A stretch of 64,000 nt of DNA from assembly GCA_963718695.1 (NCBI GenBank), contig OY970371.1, positions 1,798,001-1,862,000 on the forward strand, given 5' to 3'. This document shows positions 37,216 to 45,022 of this stretch, piece after piece; the stretch's first letter is position 1, and each line of letters opens with the position of its first letter. The notes under the pieces are model-generated. The model had not been told where the DNA came from. It made no database searches and saw only the letters and a list, made by a program, of their open reading frames with translations. The position numbers and the translations under genes are program-made. Source of the DNA: Manganitrophus sp963718695. Lineage in GTDB: Bacteria; Nitrospirota; Nitrospiria; SBBL01; Manganitrophaceae.

Positions 37216-37656
37216 ATGTTTCTTCTAACGGCTCTTGGACTTTTCATTGTTACTGCAATTGCGGCGCGGCCTGCCACTTTCGATTCAGCCGGGGTCGGAT
37301 TTATCGCCCTGTCGGGTGTTGCCGTGCTCAACGGCTTGGTCATGATCTCATTTATCAATAAGCTCCGATCGGAAGGCCGATCCCTAGACGACGCAATCTT
37401 TCATGGAGCGTTGACCCGGCTTCGGCCTGTCTTGATGACGGCGCTCGTTGCTTCGCTCGGATTCATTCCCATGGCGCTGGCAACGGGAAGAGGGGCCGAA
37501 GTGCAGCGCCCGCTTGCAACCGTCGTGATTTGTGGAATTCTCTCTTCGACAGCGCTGACGCTCTTGCTCCTGCCAGTCCTCTATCAGATCTTTCACAAAA
37601 AGGACGCAGAGATAATACAGGCAGAGCAGAGAACCGAGGGCGTTGCCTTCCAGTAG
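37216..37656 (+). pseudogene. C-terminal remnant of a CzcA/CusA-type RND pump
   Basis: The last 146 residues match the end of heavy-metal RND pumps: SAGVGFIALSGVAVLNGLVMISFIN, then GALTRLRPVLMTALVASLGFIPMA and GAEVQRPLATVVICGILSSTALTLL. About 900 residues upstream are missing; the frame start overlaps the preceding hypothetical gene. It is a leftover of an earlier czc-like operon. Confidence 0.88.
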
Positions 37657-37697
37657 ATGTTATCAAGGAATGCGAGTAATCAAAGGAGCGTTTTGAA

Positions 37698-38318
37698 ATG
37701 GACGTAACCGATTCAACCCTTCAGCGCCGCGCACTTTGGCTGGCCTATGTTACTGTCGGATACAACGTTCTGGAAGGGATCGCTTCCATTATGGCCGGCA
37801 TGATTGCCGGAAGTGTCGCGTTGGTCGGTTTTGGTCTTGATAGTTTTGTCGAATCGCTCTCCGGGACGATTATTATCTGGAGATTTCGAAGAAATCGTGA
37901 GATTTCCGAAGAGGAAGAGGAACGACGAGAATTGAGGGCTGTTCGGGGAATTGGATATGCGTTTCTCGTTTTGGCGGCATATGTGACTTATGAGTCGATC
38001 GAGAAATTAATCCGCCGGGAAGCGCCGGAGCCAAGTCTGTTCGGGATCGTCATTGCCCTCCTATCTGCGGGAATCATGCCGACTCTGTTCTATCTGAAGC
38101 ATCAAACGGGACAGAGAATGAAGAGTCGAAGCGTCGTAGCCGACTCTAAACAGACGCTCGCCTGCGTCTTTCTTTCGGTGGCGCTCCTTATCGGTTTGGG
38201 TGTTAATTATCTTTATGGCCTCTGGTGGGCGGACCCGGTGGCTGGTTTGATCATCGTCTTTTTTGCCGCTAAAGAGGGATACGAGGCTTTGAAAGAAGAA
38301 AAATTATGTTGTGACTGA
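37698..38318 (+). CDS. CDF-like cation transporter, membrane domain only
   Basis: 206 aa with about five to six membrane helices and the CDF-like motifs GFGLDSFVESLSGTIIIW and ADSKQTLACVFLSVALLIGLG, but no cytoplasmic C-terminal domain. It ends in a Cys-Cys-Asp tail. The substrate is unknown (Zn, Cd, Fe are usual for the family). AAAGGAG lies 9 nt before the ATG. Confidence 0.75.
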   Translation: MDVTDSTLQRRALWLAYVTVGYNVLEGIASIMAGMIAGSVALVGFGLDSFVESLSGTIIIWRFRRNREISEEEEERRELRAVRGIGYAFLVLAAYVTYESIEKLIRREAPEPSLFGIVIALLSAGIMPTLFYLKHQTGQRMKSRSVVADSKQTLACVFLSVALLIGLGVNYLYGLWWADPVAGLIIVFFAAKEGYEALKEEKLCCD

Positions 38319-38440
38319 TCTTTAAGCTTGCTCCCGACAGATCTAATAGATCTAAAACATCGTCATATGTTAAGATCACCTCGTTCTCTGTCTCAATGCC
38401 AGTGTTATATAGCAGTAAGCGGAACCTGTAGGATTTTCGA

Positions 38441-38974
38441 ATGAACGACGAAGTCGTTTCTAAACTGCTTAACCATCGGGAAAAGCTGCTCGGCTACGTA
38501 AGGAAGCGACTCTCAAGCCCCGAGTTAGCGGAAGATGTACTCCAGGAGAGCCTCATCAAGGCCCTCCGAGCAGCGCCAGATTTACGAGATGAGGAGAAGC
38601 TCCTTCCATGGTTTTACCGAATCCTGAACAATGCAATCATTGACGTTTACCGACGGAAACACATTGAAACAGAACATCTTGAGCCCTATTCTGAAGAGAA
38701 GGATCTTGCCATTACCCCTGAGGATGAGGAGAACCTCTGTAACTGCTTTCGAGAGCTCATCCCTACATTGAAGCCAGAATATGGCGAACTGATTGAAGCA
38801 CTCGATCTGAACGAGCGGGATCCAAAGAAAGTAGCCGAAGGGCTCGGAATCACCCTCAATAATCTGAAGGTTCGCCGACACCGGGCCCGCCAAGCGTTAC
38901 GCGAACGCTTGGAGGAGACCTGCCGCTCGTGTGCGAAGCACGGCTGCCTCGACTGCACCTGCAAGCACAATTAA
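38441..38974 (+). CDS. ECF44/CorE-like metal-sensing sigma factor
   Basis: 177 aa. Region 2 (ELAEDVLQESLIKALRA ... WFYRILNNAIIDVYR) and region 4 (VAEGLGITLNNLKVRRHRARQALR) are clear. A CxC motif (C100-N-C102) is in the linker, and the tail has C161, C164, C169, C172 and C174. A linker CxC plus a Cys-rich tail defines the CorE group, in which copper switches the sigma factor without an anti-sigma partner. No anti-sigma gene follows here. Copper genes lie just downstream behind ECF-like promoters, so it probably controls them. Confidence 0.88.
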   Translation: MNDEVVSKLLNHREKLLGYVRKRLSSPELAEDVLQESLIKALRAAPDLRDEEKLLPWFYRILNNAIIDVYRRKHIETEHLEPYSEEKDLAITPEDEENLCNCFRELIPTLKPEYGELIEALDLNERDPKKVAEGLGITLNNLKVRRHRARQALRERLEETCRSCAKHGCLDCTCKHN

Positions 38975-39146
38975 GAGATCGTCCAACTTCCTACCAAATT
39001 CAGCAGATTTGCCGCTGAGGATAATTTTTCTCGCCTTCCATTTTAGTTTCCGGATGCCCCTTATTACTATCCTTTTGTCGTAAGCACTTTGAGCACCTTG
39101 CTGATTTCCTTTTAATCTCAGAAACTTATAATACAGCCTCCCAAGG

Positions 39147-39175
39147 TGTAACCGCCAGGCACCTCTTCCGTCTAT
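39147..39175 (+). promoter_or_regulatory. ECF-type promoter, distal copy
   Basis: TGTAACCG, 14 bp, CGTCTAT, followed by GGAGAC. The two blocks resemble -35 (GTAAC) and -10 (CGTCTA) elements of ECF promoters. Confidence 0.6.
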
Positions 39176-39202
39176 GGAGACAACAGGACTTGATCAAAAT
39201 GA

Positions 39203-39231
39203 TGTAACCGAAATATCAGTTGCACGTCTAT
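39203..39231 (+). promoter_or_regulatory. ECF-type promoter, proximal copy
   Basis: TGTAACCG, 14 bp, CGTCTAT, then AGAGAC: the same blocks and spacing as the copy 56 bp upstream, with an unrelated spacer sequence. Transcription would start near 39238, about 43 nt before the copB ATG. Confidence 0.65.
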
Positions 39232-39280
39232 AGAGACGGCGGGAACAACTTAGTACATTTTATCCACAAAGGAGAAGGCG

Positions 39281-41440
39281 ATGAAAGAGCACGCACACCA
39301 TCATGAATCTCATCAACACGGAAGCGATATGAATATGTCCCATGGAAAAACGGAGGAGAACCACGCAACTCACATCGATCACACCGGCCACGAGGAGACT
39401 TTCAGAAAACGGTTCTGGATTTCATTGCTTCTCTCTATCCCAACCATTCTGTACGATCCGATGATCCAAGAGTGGCTCGGATTTACAATGCCTTATTTTC
39501 CTGGAAGCCGATGGATGACTCCCCTTCTGGCCGTCTTCATCTTCTTCTATGGCGGACTTCCTTTTGTCAGGATGGCGATTCCCGAGTGGCGCCAGCGTCG
39601 GCCTGGGATGATGATGCTCATCTCACTCGCCATCACGGTCGCTTTCGGCTACAGTGTCGCGGCATTGTTCATGCCGGGGCAGATGGGCTTCTTCTGGGAA
39701 TTGGTTACTTTAATTGACATGATGCTGCTGGGCCATTGGATCGAGATGAGAAGTGTCCGTCAGGCGTCTGGCGCCCTGGATGAACTCGCCCGGCTGTTGC
39801 CGGATACGGCAGAGCGGATCGAGGAGGATGGAAGTATTGCTCAGATCCCAGCGACCGAGTTGCGGGGGGGAGATCGCCTCCTGATTCGCCCCGGAACCAG
39901 CATTCCCGCCGATGGCGAGGTGGAGCAGGGAGAATCGGAAGTCAATGAATCGATGATCACCGGAGAATCAAAGCCGGTCTTCAAACGTCCTGGAGATCGC
40001 GTCATCGCAGGCACAATCAATGCCGACGGCAGCCTTCGTATTCGGGTCACCGCCACCGGGCAAGAGACAGCGCTTGCGGGGATTATGCGGCTGGTAAAGC
40101 AGGCCCAGGAGAGCAAGTCAAAGAGCCAGGTTCTCGCTGATAAGGCGGCGAATCTTCTTTTCTATGTCGCGCTTGGTGTTGCGGCATTGACCGCCCTCCT
40201 TTGGACGATTGCGGTGGGGCTCAATGTGGAAGTCATCGCTCGGGTCGCCACGGTTTTAGTCATCGCCTGCCCCCACGCGTTAGGCCTGGCTGTTCCATTG
40301 GTGGTGGCGATCACCACAGCGATGGGCGCTCGAAACGGCATTCTCGTGCGGGATCGGATGGCGTTGGAGAAAGCCCGCGAAATAAACATGGTGGTGTTTG
40401 ATAAAACGGGAACCCTCACCGAAGGAACCTTCGGCGTCGTAACGATCGCCGCTGTTGCCGGAAGGAGTGACGCGGAAATCCTCACCCTTGCTGCGGCCTT
40501 GGAAAGAGATTCAGAGCACCCCATCGCCCAAGGGATTCGGAAGGCCGCTGAGAATCGAAACCTTACCGTACCAGAGGTCGTTGATTTTGAGGCGATCAAG
40601 GGGCGGGGTGTAAAGGCGAATCATGACGGCAAAGCGATCTTCCTGGGGGGGCCCCGATTGTTGGAGATGATCCGGCTTGATCTCCCGGAGGAGTTGATGA
40701 CCTTTCAGCGGGAGGCAAACCAAAAAGGAGAGACAGCGGTCTACGTCATCGAAAACAAGCAGGTCATCGGTGGAGTGTCTCTGGCGGATGTCATCCGACC
40801 GGAGAGTAAACGCGCCGTCGAGGAACTCCATGCAATGGGAGTGGAGGTCGCGATGCTCACCGGCGACAGCAATGCGGTGGCCAGAGCAGTGGCCGAGGAA
40901 CTCAAGATCGACCGCTATTTTGCGGAGGTACTCCCCGAGCACAAAGATCAGAAGATCGCCGAGCTACAGCGCCAGGGGAAGAGGGTCGCGATGGTCGGCG
41001 ATGGAGTGAACGATGCGCCGGCGCTGACCCGAGCGGAGGTCGGGATCGCGATCGGAAGCGGCACCGATGTGGCGATTGAATCGGCTGGGATCATTTTGGT
41101 GAGGAGCAACCCGCTCGATATCGTAAAGATCATCCGGCTCAGCCGGGCGAGCTACCGGAAAATGTATCAAAACCTCTGGTGGGCGGCCGGGTACAACGTT
41201 GTTGCCCTGCCGCTGGCGGCCGGGATCTTGGCACCCTACGGCATCGTCCTCTCGCCGGCGGTCGGCGCTCTTCTCATGTCGCTGAGCACGATCGTGGTGG
41301 CGATGAACGCTCAACTGTTGCGACGTACCAAGATCGCATCGGATCCAAATGAGAGGGAAGAAAGGCACTTGCCTGCAGCTCCTCGGAAACAGCCCGATGA
41401 CGCAGAATATCATCGGCATCACCATACCAAGGCTGCATGA
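39281..41440 (+). CDS. copB: CopB-type copper P1B-ATPase (CPH motif)
   Basis: 719 aa. The N-terminus is His-rich (HAHHHESHQHGSD). The transmembrane metal site is IACPHALGL near residue 329 (P1B-3 type), the phosphorylation motif DKTGT near 373, and MVGDGVNDAP near 572; MITGES is in the actuator domain. CPH pumps of this group export Cu(II) or Ag(I) to the periplasm. A His-rich C-terminal tail is also present. AAAGGAG precedes the ATG. It is the first gene after the ECF promoters. Confidence 0.93.
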   Translation: MKEHAHHHESHQHGSDMNMSHGKTEENHATHIDHTGHEETFRKRFWISLLLSIPTILYDPMIQEWLGFTMPYFPGSRWMTPLLAVFIFFYGGLPFVRMAIPEWRQRRPGMMMLISLAITVAFGYSVAALFMPGQMGFFWELVTLIDMMLLGHWIEMRSVRQASGALDELARLLPDTAERIEEDGSIAQIPATELRGGDRLLIRPGTSIPADGEVEQGESEVNESMITGESKPVFKRPGDRVIAGTINADGSLRIRVTATGQETALAGIMRLVKQAQESKSKSQVLADKAANLLFYVALGVAALTALLWTIAVGLNVEVIARVATVLVIACPHALGLAVPLVVAITTAMGARNGILVRDRMALEKAREINMVVFDKTGTLTEGTFGVVTIAAVAGRSDAEILTLAAALERDSEHPIAQGIRKAAENRNLTVPEVVDFEAIKGRGVKANHDGKAIFLGGPRLLEMIRLDLPEELMTFQREANQKGETAVYVIENKQVIGGVSLADVIRPESKRAVEELHAMGVEVAMLTGDSNAVARAVAEELKIDRYFAEVLPEHKDQKIAELQRQGKRVAMVGDGVNDAPALTRAEVGIAIGSGTDVAIESAGIILVRSNPLDIVKIIRLSRASYRKMYQNLWWAAGYNVVALPLAAGILAPYGIVLSPAVGALLMSLSTIVVAMNAQLLRRTKIASDPNEREERHLPAAPRKQPDDAEYHRHHHTKAA

Positions 41441-41498
41441 ATCAGCAACGATAAACGATAGAACAATCTCATCGCAAAGAATCAGGGAGGCGCGGCAG

Positions 41499-43940
41499 AT
41501 GGAAAAATCGAATCCGGCAACAACGACAATACCGGACCGCAAAGAACAGACGCTCCGTATCGGTGGCATGACCTGTGCCAGCTGCGTTCAGAGGATTGAG
41601 AAGGCACTCATAAAGGTCCATGGGGTAAAAAAGGCCACGGTGAACTTAGCGACCGAAAAGGCTCACGTCTCTTATGACGCCAGCCAGGCCGGACCGGATC
41701 AACTTCGCGCGGCGGTGGAGAAAGCGGGCTACGAAGTTCGGGACGAGCCGGATGCGCCATCCAAGCAGACCTCCGCGACCAATGCTGGAGGCTTGAATGG
41801 CGAGGAGATCACGCCTCAAGATCGGGAGCGCCAGCAAAAGTTGGACGATCTGCGGCTAAAGTGGCAGATTAGTCTTCCGATCGGTGTTCTGATGATGGCG
41901 CTGATGTATCTTCCGCTTCCACTCGATATTCGACTCTTGGCGCCGCTCTTTCTGATCGCAGCCTCAGTCGTCCAGTTTTGGGCGGGAGGAGATTTCTATC
42001 GGGCTGCTTGGGCCGCGGCCAAACATGGCACCACCAACATGAATACGTTAGTAGCAGTCGGCACCAGCGCAGCCTACGGCTACAGCGCCTTTGTCACCCT
42101 TTGGCCAGAACTTGCCGCGCGTTGGGGGCTCCCCTTTCATCTCTATTACGAGACGGCTGTTCTCATAGTTGCCTTGATCTTGTTAGGGCGTTGGCTGGAG
42201 GCAAGGGCAAAAAGTCGAACCGGGGCCGCAATCCAGGCGTTAATGGGACTCCGGGCGAAAACGGCCAGACGCCTTCGGGACGGAATCGAACAGGATGTTC
42301 CAATCGAGCAGGTTCAGGTCGGAGATCTCATTCGGGTCCGCCCCGGTGAGAAAGTTCCAGTTGATGGAGTCATCATCGAAGGCCGCTCCACGTTAGATGA
42401 AAGCATGCTGACCGGTGAGAGCCTGCCAGTGGAGAAAGGGCCGAAGGACCCTGTGATCGGAGCCACGCTCAATAAGACGGGCAGTTTTCTCTTTAAGGCA
42501 ACCCAGGTAGGACAGGAGACGGCGCTGGCTCACATTATACGACTCGTGGAGGAAGCGCAAGGCTCCAAGGCGCCGATCCAGCGACTCGCTGATACGATTT
42601 CCGGATACTTTGTTCCAATCGTTCTTGTTCTGGCGGCGCTGACTTTCGGCATCTGGCTCGCTTTTGGGCCATCACTGATCTTTGCGCTGACAGCTGCAAT
42701 TGCAGTCTTAATTATCGCCTGCCCCTGCGCGCTCGGACTGGCAACTCCGACGGCCATGATGGTCGGCATCGGAAAGGCGGCGGAACACGGCATTCTGGTG
42801 AAAGGGGGTGAGGCTTTAGAACAGGCACGGAGGATCGATACACTTGTGCTCGATAAGACCGGTACGCTCACCCACGGAAGACCGACGGTGACCGAGATCG
42901 TGGTCCGAAATGGGATGACGAAGCAAGAGCTGCTCCTCCTTACGGCGGCCGCAGAGGTCGGCTCGGAACACCCGCTCGGAGAGGCCATTGTCAACAAAGC
43001 CGAGGAAGAAGGACTCAACCTTCCTCCAGTCGATGCGTTTGAAGCCGCTCCAGGCAAAGGAATCCGGGCGGAAGTGCAAGGAAGACAGATTCTTCTCGGA
43101 AACCGTGCATGGATGAGAGAACTGACCATATTCACAGAGGACCTCGACCTAAAGGCCGAAGAGCTTGCTGGAAGAGGAGCCACACCGGTCTATGTTGCGG
43201 TCGACGGTGAGGCGGCGGGTCTGTTAGCTGTAGCCGATACCTTGAAACCCGAATCTCAGGAGGCCGTTGCTCAACTCAAGGCGCTGGGTCTGAATGTCTG
43301 GATGCTGACGGGTGATCACCCGGCGACCGCGGGGGCGATCGCACGACAGGTCGGAATCGAGCATGTCCTTGCAGAGGTTCGGCCGGAAGAGAAAGCAGCG
43401 AAAGTGAAAGCCCTTCAGGCTCAAGGAAAAATCGTTGCGATGGTGGGGGACGGGATCAATGATGCGCCGGCGCTGGCCCAGGCCGATCTTGGCGTCGCAG
43501 TCGGCACCGGCACCGATGTAGCGATGGCGGCTTCCGACATTACGCTGATAGGGGGAGATCTGAGAAATATCGTAACGGCAATCGCGCTCTCCCGAAAAAC
43601 GGTCGGCAAGATCAAGCAGGGGCTTTTCTGGGCATTCGCGTACAACATCGCGCTCATCCCGGTTGCTATGGGGGCGCTCTATCCTCTCTTGGGTGTCTTG
43701 CTCAATCCGGTATTGGCCGCGGCGGCAATGGCAATGAGCAGCGTGAGCGTGGTCGCCAATGCTTTGAGGCTGCGCCGTTTCCGGCCGCCTCAAACCGCAG
43801 AGGAGATTCTTCATCCGTCTTTGAGGGAATCGCTCGGTGAATATGCCTTTCTTGCGGGCCTCATCCTGGCGGCCCTGCTGATCGGCGCGGCGGCCTTCTA
43901 TTTCGCCCCGGCAGATCACGCGATTCACCCAGGTCTCTGA
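41499..43940 (+). CDS. copA: CopA-type Cu(I) P1B-ATPase (CPC motif)
   Basis: 813 aa from ATG 41499 (AGGGAGG upstream); the frame is open further upstream but would overlap copB. One heavy-metal-associated domain at the N-terminus has GMTCASC (C26, C29). The membrane site is IIACPCALGLATP (C407, C409), phosphorylation DKTGT near 451 and MVGDGIND near 647. It exports Cu(I) from the cytoplasm to the periplasm. It follows copB by 58 bp. Confidence 0.95.
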   Translation: MEKSNPATTTIPDRKEQTLRIGGMTCASCVQRIEKALIKVHGVKKATVNLATEKAHVSYDASQAGPDQLRAAVEKAGYEVRDEPDAPSKQTSATNAGGLNGEEITPQDRERQQKLDDLRLKWQISLPIGVLMMALMYLPLPLDIRLLAPLFLIAASVVQFWAGGDFYRAAWAAAKHGTTNMNTLVAVGTSAAYGYSAFVTLWPELAARWGLPFHLYYETAVLIVALILLGRWLEARAKSRTGAAIQALMGLRAKTARRLRDGIEQDVPIEQVQVGDLIRVRPGEKVPVDGVIIEGRSTLDESMLTGESLPVEKGPKDPVIGATLNKTGSFLFKATQVGQETALAHIIRLVEEAQGSKAPIQRLADTISGYFVPIVLVLAALTFGIWLAFGPSLIFALTAAIAVLIIACPCALGLATPTAMMVGIGKAAEHGILVKGGEALEQARRIDTLVLDKTGTLTHGRPTVTEIVVRNGMTKQELLLLTAAAEVGSEHPLGEAIVNKAEEEGLNLPPVDAFEAAPGKGIRAEVQGRQILLGNRAWMRELTIFTEDLDLKAEELAGRGATPVYVAVDGEAAGLLAVADTLKPESQEAVAQLKALGLNVWMLTGDHPATAGAIARQVGIEHVLAEVRPEEKAAKVKALQAQGKIVAMVGDGINDAPALAQADLGVAVGTGTDVAMAASDITLIGGDLRNIVTAIALSRKTVGKIKQGLFWAFAYNIALIPVAMGALYPLLGVLLNPVLAAAAMAMSSVSVVANALRLRRFRPPQTAEEILHPSLRESLGEYAFLAGLILAALLIGAAAFYFAPADHAIHPGL

Positions 43941-44000
43941 AAAAGAGACAGACGTCGGGCAATGGGGCCCGTGTCAATTAAAAACGAAAGGAGAAACAAC

Positions 44001-44276
44001 ATGGCAATAGTAACCTTCAATATTCCAGATATCTCCTGCGGACATTGCGAGCAGACGATCATCAAAGCGCTCCTACCGCTGGACGGAGTGCGAAAAGCCA
44101 CCGTCGATATTCCGTCGAAGCAGGCGGAGGTCGACTACGACGATACACGCATTACGGTTGAGCGTATGAAGGAGGTCCTCACCGAGGCGGATTATCCTGC
44201 CATATCGGTACAGCCAGGACCCCGAGAGAATTCTTTAAGCAGCCGGGTTGCCGGTCGATCCTGCTGCGGCGCATGA
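44001..44276 (+). CDS. CopZ-like heavy-metal-associated protein
   Basis: 91 aa from ATG 44001 (AAAGGAG 7 nt upstream). The metal loop is ISCGHC (C13, C16) in a small ferredoxin-like fold, with a C-terminal extension ending in SCCGA. It is probably a Cu(I) chaperone delivering metal to CopA, whose gene ends 60 bp earlier. An earlier in-frame start at 43962 has no ribosome-binding site. Confidence 0.88.
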   Translation: MAIVTFNIPDISCGHCEQTIIKALLPLDGVRKATVDIPSKQAEVDYDDTRITVERMKEVLTEADYPAISVQPGPRENSLSSRVAGRSCCGA

Positions 44277-44285
44277 CAGCGCACG

Positions 44286-44323
44286 GATCCTGGCCGGCAT
44301 TCGGAAGAATGCCGGCCAGGATC
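44286..44323. terminator. Perfect 17-bp hairpin after copZ
   Basis: GATCCTGGCCGGCATTC, loop GGAA, then the exact reverse complement. No T-tract follows, so it may end or protect the copB-copA-copZ message. Confidence 0.6.
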
Positions 44324-44421
44324 GAGGGCCGGGAATCTGCACCACTCCTTCATAAACCGAGAATGCCCAAAAAAACCGTAGGTCAGCCAACGTAGCGAGT
44401 GATCCAAAACCGCCCTTCCTC

Positions 44422-44450
44422 TTGACATCGATTGAATTAAAGAAATAAAC
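44422..44450 (+). promoter_or_regulatory. Possible sigma-70 promoter
   Basis: TTGACA, 17 bp, ATAAAC lies 21 bp before the His-rich protein gene. The -35 is perfect and the -10 is poor. Confidence 0.4.
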
Positions 44451-44470
44451 TCCCTTTAGCGGAGGTAATA

Positions 44471-44863
44471 ATGGCTTCCTCGTCAAACAGATATATTATT
44501 CCGGTCTTGCTTGTTGTCTGGTTTTGGGTCTGGGGAATTTGTCCCTGGAACAATCCTTCTTCACCTTCCCAGGCATCAGACGTGTCACACGCCGACCACG
44601 GCCACCATGGCGTGGACAATACCCATCATGCCTCCAAAGGAACGGAACATTCTTGTTCCGGCGCCGTCCCTCTCACTGAAAGCAATCTGAAATCAGATCG
44701 GATCCTCTGTGATTCTGTTTCCCCAGTAGGCCTTTCACTCGTAGCGGAGACCGCTATCGAGTCGATTCGGATGGATCGGTTTCGAAAACATCTCTTTGAA
44801 AAAGATGAACTTCCAAAATTGCTAACCGAATATTACCAGCTCTACTCCGTGTATCGAATTTAA
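44471..44863 (+). CDS. His-rich exported protein, unknown
   Basis: 130 aa: a hydrophobic N-terminal segment (about residues 9-26) and then a His-rich stretch (SHADHGHHGVDNTHHASKG, about 39-57). GGAGG lies 5 nt before the ATG. It may bind copper in the periplasm, judging from the histidines and the neighbours. I do not recognise the family. Confidence 0.65.
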   Translation: MASSSNRYIIPVLLVVWFWVWGICPWNNPSSPSQASDVSHADHGHHGVDNTHHASKGTEHSCSGAVPLTESNLKSDRILCDSVSPVGLSLVAETAIESIRMDRFRKHLFEKDELPKLLTEYYQLYSVYRI

Positions 44864-45022
44864 CCTCCTCTTCCAAAAACTATAAAAAATAATCCTCTTT
44901 TCGTACCCAACAGCATCCTCAGGCAACTTGGGATGAAAGTTATTTCGAGGCAGCTTGGAGACCATCGAAAAGTAGGATCAATCTTTCCATTCTCTATCAA
45001 TCTTTTTCTTTGGGGAAACGAG

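Larger units (their letters stand above)
38975..39280 (+). other. Intergenic region between sigma factor and copB
   Basis: 306 bp without a gene. It is AT-rich in the first half and holds the two tandem ECF-like promoters described separately; I see no terminator. Confidence 0.6.
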
